Under the pieces are notes generated by a model that was not told where the DNA came from, did no database searches, and worked only from the letters and a program-made list of their open reading frames with translations. The translations under genes were made by a program, and so were the position numbers. DNA of 49,080 bases, taken from NCBI GenBank assembly GCA_003164495.1, contig PLTN01000097.1:1-49080 (forward strand). Reading direction: 5' to 3'. The DNA comes from Vulcanimicrobiota bacterium (GTDB lineage: Bacteria > Vulcanimicrobiota > Vulcanimicrobiia > Vulcanimicrobiales > Vulcanimicrobiaceae). Each line of letters opens with the position of its first letter. Positions within the stretch are counted from its first letter, which is position 1. This document shows, in pieces, positions 46,910 to 49,080 of this stretch.

Positions 46910-47875
46910 ATGGCGCTCTTACGCAATGCGCCTGATGATTTTGTCGCGCTCGTTGAACGCGTAGCCCAGCAGTTGGACTACCCTGTTGCGTTCGTCGAAC
47001 GTGACTATTGGATTACCGAGATACTGCGCTCGATCGCGAAGCCAATTCTCGATGTCGATGCACGTGTCGTCTTCAAAGGCGGCACGAGCCTATCAAAAGG
47101 GTGGCGCTTGATCCAGCGTATGTCCGAAGACGTCGACGTTATCGTCGTCTTCGGTGCCTCCGCGACCGGCGGCGATCGCAATCGTGTCCTAAGACAGCTC
47201 ATCGATCGAACTTCAGCTGATATTGGGCTAGCGCCAACCGGGCAAACCGGAAAAGATGGCGTCTATCGCGCCAGAACGTTCGAGTATCCTCAGGCCTACG
47301 CTCACGGAGCGCTGACGGGAACGCGTGTCTTATTGGAGCTTGGAACGAGGGGAGGACCCGAGCCGCATCGCCGGCTGAGCCTACGTTCGTACATCGCCGA
47401 AGCTGCCGTTGACGTCTTTCAAATTCCGCAGCACGAGGTCGATGAATTCGCCTCGTTTGAGATCGACACGTTGGAACCGGAGCGAACCTTACTTGAGAAG
47501 CTCGCTGCGCTGCATACGCTTGCGTCGCAGGCGGCTGCGGATCCAAATGCGTTAGACAACCTTGGAACCAAAATGCGGCACGCCTACGACATCGCGATGC
47601 TGCTCGGACACCAAGAAACCGTAACGGCACTACGAGGCCTAGACCTCGCTGGGATGCTCGCTGACATTGAACGCCGCACGATAGCGAGCGACTGGGAGTG
47701 GACTCCGCGGCCGGCTGGGGGCTACAGCGATAGCCCGGCCTTCCAAGACGCCTTTATCGCGCATGCATCGGTAATCAGAGCCTATGACCAGGCTCTCGCT
47801 CTTGTCGTTGGCGGATCAAAGCCTTCACTGAGGGAGATTGTCGAGCTCGTTCGCTCTCACGGAGATCTACTATAG
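46910..47875 (+). CDS. AbiEii-type nucleotidyltransferase toxin
   Basis: 321 residues. Nucleotidyltransferase core VVFKGGTSLSKGWRLIQRMS (GG at 57-58, Ser60) then EDVDVIVVFG carrying the metal-binding acidic pair (Asp74, Asp76), followed by the AbiEii helical domain (LEPERTLLEKLAALHTLASQ; KMRHAYDIAMLLGHQE). AbiEii toxins transfer nucleotides to tRNA or other targets and cause abortive infection. Forms a bicistronic unit with the antitoxin. Confidence 0.92.
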   Translation: MALLRNAPDDFVALVERVAQQLDYPVAFVERDYWITEILRSIAKPILDVDARVVFKGGTSLSKGWRLIQRMSEDVDVIVVFGASATGGDRNRVLRQLIDRTSADIGLAPTGQTGKDGVYRARTFEYPQAYAHGALTGTRVLLELGTRGGPEPHRRLSLRSYIAEAAVDVFQIPQHEVDEFASFEIDTLEPERTLLEKLAALHTLASQAAADPNALDNLGTKMRHAYDIAMLLGHQETVTALRGLDLAGMLADIERRTIASDWEWTPRPAGGYSDSPAFQDAFIAHASVIRAYDQALALVVGGSKPSLREIVELVRSHGDLL

Positions 47876-47955
47876 ACTCAGCACAAGCTACCTCCTCAAC
47901 GAATTCCAGAGGGCGTACTTGCGGAATCGCGATATACTCTAAAAGAGAGAGAGTC

Positions 47956-48093
47956 ATGACCGCCAAGAAACACGACTTCAAGTACGGGAACGACCGACGT
48001 CCCCTGCGTTTCAGCCCCAATGCGGCTGCGGCCGCAGCGAAGACTTTTGGCGCCATCCGCTACACTGCTGGGAAGCCTCCTAAAAAGTCGTAG
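47956..48093 (+). CDS. Small basic protein (45 aa)
   Basis: A 45-codon ORF (TAKKHDFKYGNDRRPLRFSP, then an Ala run) with an AAGAGAGAGAG ribosome site and -10 TATACT upstream, followed by a 13 bp intrinsic terminator. Basic, soluble, no family recognised. Confidence 0.55.
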   Translation: MTAKKHDFKYGNDRRPLRFSPNAAAAAAKTFGAIRYTAGKPPKKS

Positions 48094-48119
48094 TCGCTTC
48101 GGCTCAGCCCTTCGCCTCC

Positions 48120-48150
48120 AAAGGACTTGCAGAAGCTGTAGGTCCTTTTT
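48120..48150 (+). terminator. Intrinsic terminator after the 45-residue ORF
   Basis: AAAGGACTTGCAG (48120-48132) pairs across 13 positions (two G-U) with CTGTAGGTCCTTT (48136-48148), loop AAG, then U5. Between here and 48413 nothing else is recognised. Confidence 0.88.
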
Positions 48151-48413
48151 GTTGCTGCCGGCCGCGCTCGGACGCGCGTTCGATAATGGCTGCAAATCGA
48201 GTCGCTCAACGGCCGGATTCTATCTTTAATAGACGGTGGGCGATCCGTTTGAAACTGGATCCGGCCTCCGGCGAGAGCGTACGACGGCGGGTCCCCCCGC
48301 ACGCAAGGGACGCTATCGCTCTGTCGCCCTTGCGCGCTCCTCCCGACGTCAACGTGCTCGCTTCTACGAGGCCGGGCCCAGATGGGGTGTCGGCGGTCAG
48401 GAGCAGTGTAAAA

Positions 48414-48974
48414 ATGATGACCCAGGATGTAGACGTGAAAGCAATCCTTGAGCAGTACTATCCGGCCGCGGCCCTCCAATGCATTGAAGCAAATGGGACG
48501 ACGATCGTAGTCCTGCAGCCCTCGCAATCGTTCTGCGAAGTTTCGCCCGCACTACGACGACTTGTACCTGGGATCGATCGCTGGCCTATTCCGCCGGCCG
48601 GGCTCTTTGTGATCGAAGAGCGCGCGATTTACTTACGGTCGAAAAGCCCGATGACGATTTGTCACGAGGCAGGACACGCGCTGGATAGCGCACTCGGTGG
48701 CGGGGTCTATTTGAGCGGTATCGATCCGAAGATTCGTCGGGCCTTCGCTGCCGCCACCGCCTTTGTCACACCCTACGCCGCGTCGGCGTGCGATGAGTAC
48801 TTTGCCGAGAGCGTCAGAGCCTGGATTGGCGCGAATGACCCGCATAGTCTCTGGCCCCGCGTAACTAAGGAACGGTTAGCGACGGTGGACCCGCGCATGT
48901 ACCGGATCGTGTCAGACCTCTTTGCTCAGGTGGAGTCGCGCTTTTGCGATTCGCCGATAGCGGCAAGCGCGTAG
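48414..48974 (+). CDS. HEAGH zinc metallopeptidase-like protein
   Basis: 186 residues from ATG 48414, with AGGAG ten bases upstream (ATG 48417 also possible). HEAGH at 84-88 (SPMTICHEAGHALDSALGGG) is a zincin motif; a downstream acidic ligand may be in CDEYFAESVRAWIGAN, as in the Mlc/M34-M90-like or anthrax-LF-like group. No signal peptide, so cytosolic. Neither substrate nor partner is visible. The longer upstream frame is low complexity and lacks a site. Confidence 0.78.
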   Translation: MMTQDVDVKAILEQYYPAAALQCIEANGTTIVVLQPSQSFCEVSPALRRLVPGIDRWPIPPAGLFVIEERAIYLRSKSPMTICHEAGHALDSALGGGVYLSGIDPKIRRAFAAATAFVTPYAASACDEYFAESVRAWIGANDPHSLWPRVTKERLATVDPRMYRIVSDLFAQVESRFCDSPIAASA

Positions 48975-48985
48975 GGCCTGCGCTT

Positions 48986-49009
48986 CAACTGTATGCGCAA
49001 CTGTATGCG
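48986..49009. repeat. 12 bp tandem repeat
   Basis: CAACTGTATGCG occurs twice head to tail between the metallopeptidase and the tRNA terminator. Such short repeats near a tRNA 3' end may relate to integration, but this is uncertain. Confidence 0.7.
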
Positions 49010-49020
49010 CGGGGAAAAAG

Positions 49021-49053
49021 AATAAAGGCCTAGATTCGCTCTAGGCCTTTATT
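49021..49053. terminator. Terminator of the right-edge tRNA, possibly bidirectional
   Basis: A perfect 14 bp inverted repeat AATAAAGGCCTAGA / TCTAGGCCTTTATT with a TTCGC loop. For minus-strand transcription it follows the tRNA 3' end by 4 bp. The plus-strand side is also flanked by T, so it may end the metallopeptidase transcript as well. Confidence 0.8.
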
Positions 49054-49057
49054 TGTC

Positions 49058-49080
49058 TGGCTCCCGAAGTTGGACTCGAA
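49058..49080 (-). tRNA. 3' end of a tRNA gene, cut by the window edge
   Basis: Read on the minus strand: T loop TTCGAGT, T-stem 3' strand CCAAC, acceptor 3' strand TTCGGGA, discriminator G and an encoded CCA. The anticodon lies outside the window, so the identity is unknown. Unlike the tRNA-Cys at 10685, its CCA is encoded. A full tRNA must continue to the right; a duplicated att fragment is the alternative. Confidence 0.75.

Noticed and set aside
1-49080. CRISPR arrays, insertion sequences or integrase genes
   Set aside because: No regularly spaced repeats and no transposase or recombinase motifs were seen.
48986-49080. Full attachment-site duplication of the right-edge tRNA
   Set aside because: I found no second copy of the tRNA 3' end elsewhere in the window.

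Overview
The window is about 49 kb from a GC-rich bacterium with no phylogenetic marker gene. The phylum is therefore inference only: the GC content, leaderless gene starts and large sulfonate loci would fit a poorly cultured lineage such as Ca. Eremiobacterota/WPS-2, or another leaderless-rich phylum.

Left two thirds (about 0.6-34.8 kb): organosulfur scavenging. There are at least thirteen solute-binding-like proteins (SsuA/TauA/NMT1 types, one LivJ type, one DszB-like desulfinase), two SsuC/SsuB permease-ATPase pairs, five flavin-dependent (SsuD/LLM) monooxygenases, a 2OG-Fe(II) oxygenase, a VOC dioxygenase, an AprA-like flavoprotein with its two-cluster ferredoxin, a sulfite dehydrogenase pair (SorAB), a 1-Cys peroxiredoxin and a DUF4395-type membrane protein. 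They form seven multi-gene operons and two single-gene units.

The most striking feature is shared regulation. Nine of these transcription units begin with the same device. A promoter (-35 TTGACA-like, mostly an 18 bp spacer, -10 TANNNT) ends 6-7 bp (once 10 bp) before the ATG of a 21-27 codon ORF rich in cysteine codons (CCC, CCSCCC, CSCPCCLC, CCIACCC and similar). The stop codon is followed by a small hairpin and then by a strong intrinsic terminator just upstream of the first structural gene. I read these as leaderless, cysteine-sensing transcription attenuators (L1-L9). Three divergent pairs share back-to-back promoters (L9/L1, L6/L7, L5/L8). In several leaders, bases just downstream of the Cys codons can pair with the terminator 5' arm; the best case is 8 bp perfect in L3. 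A tRNA-Cys(GCA) gene lies inside the large L2 operon, 4 bp before ssuC, so the operon that reads charged tRNA-Cys also carries a tRNA-Cys gene.

Right third (about 34.8-49 kb): an accessory, probably defence-related region with lower GC and different gene style. It holds a remnant of a ComM/YifB Mg-chelatase-like ATPase, an 1816-residue SF1 helicase with DUF4011 and a Vsr-like nuclease domain, a coiled-coil membrane protein divergent from a receiver-less OmpR-type winged helix protein, unknown genes, an HTH-ImmA/IrrE protein with a perfect 28 bp palindromic operator, an AbiEi/AbiEii toxin-antitoxin pair, and a HEAGH metallopeptidase. The window ends inside the 3' part of a minus-strand tRNA gene, a common island attachment point.

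How it fits together (inference): low cysteinyl-tRNA stalls the leader ribosome, releases the terminators and switches on uptake and desulfonation of many organosulfur compounds, together with sulfite handling, a thiol peroxidase and extra tRNA-Cys.
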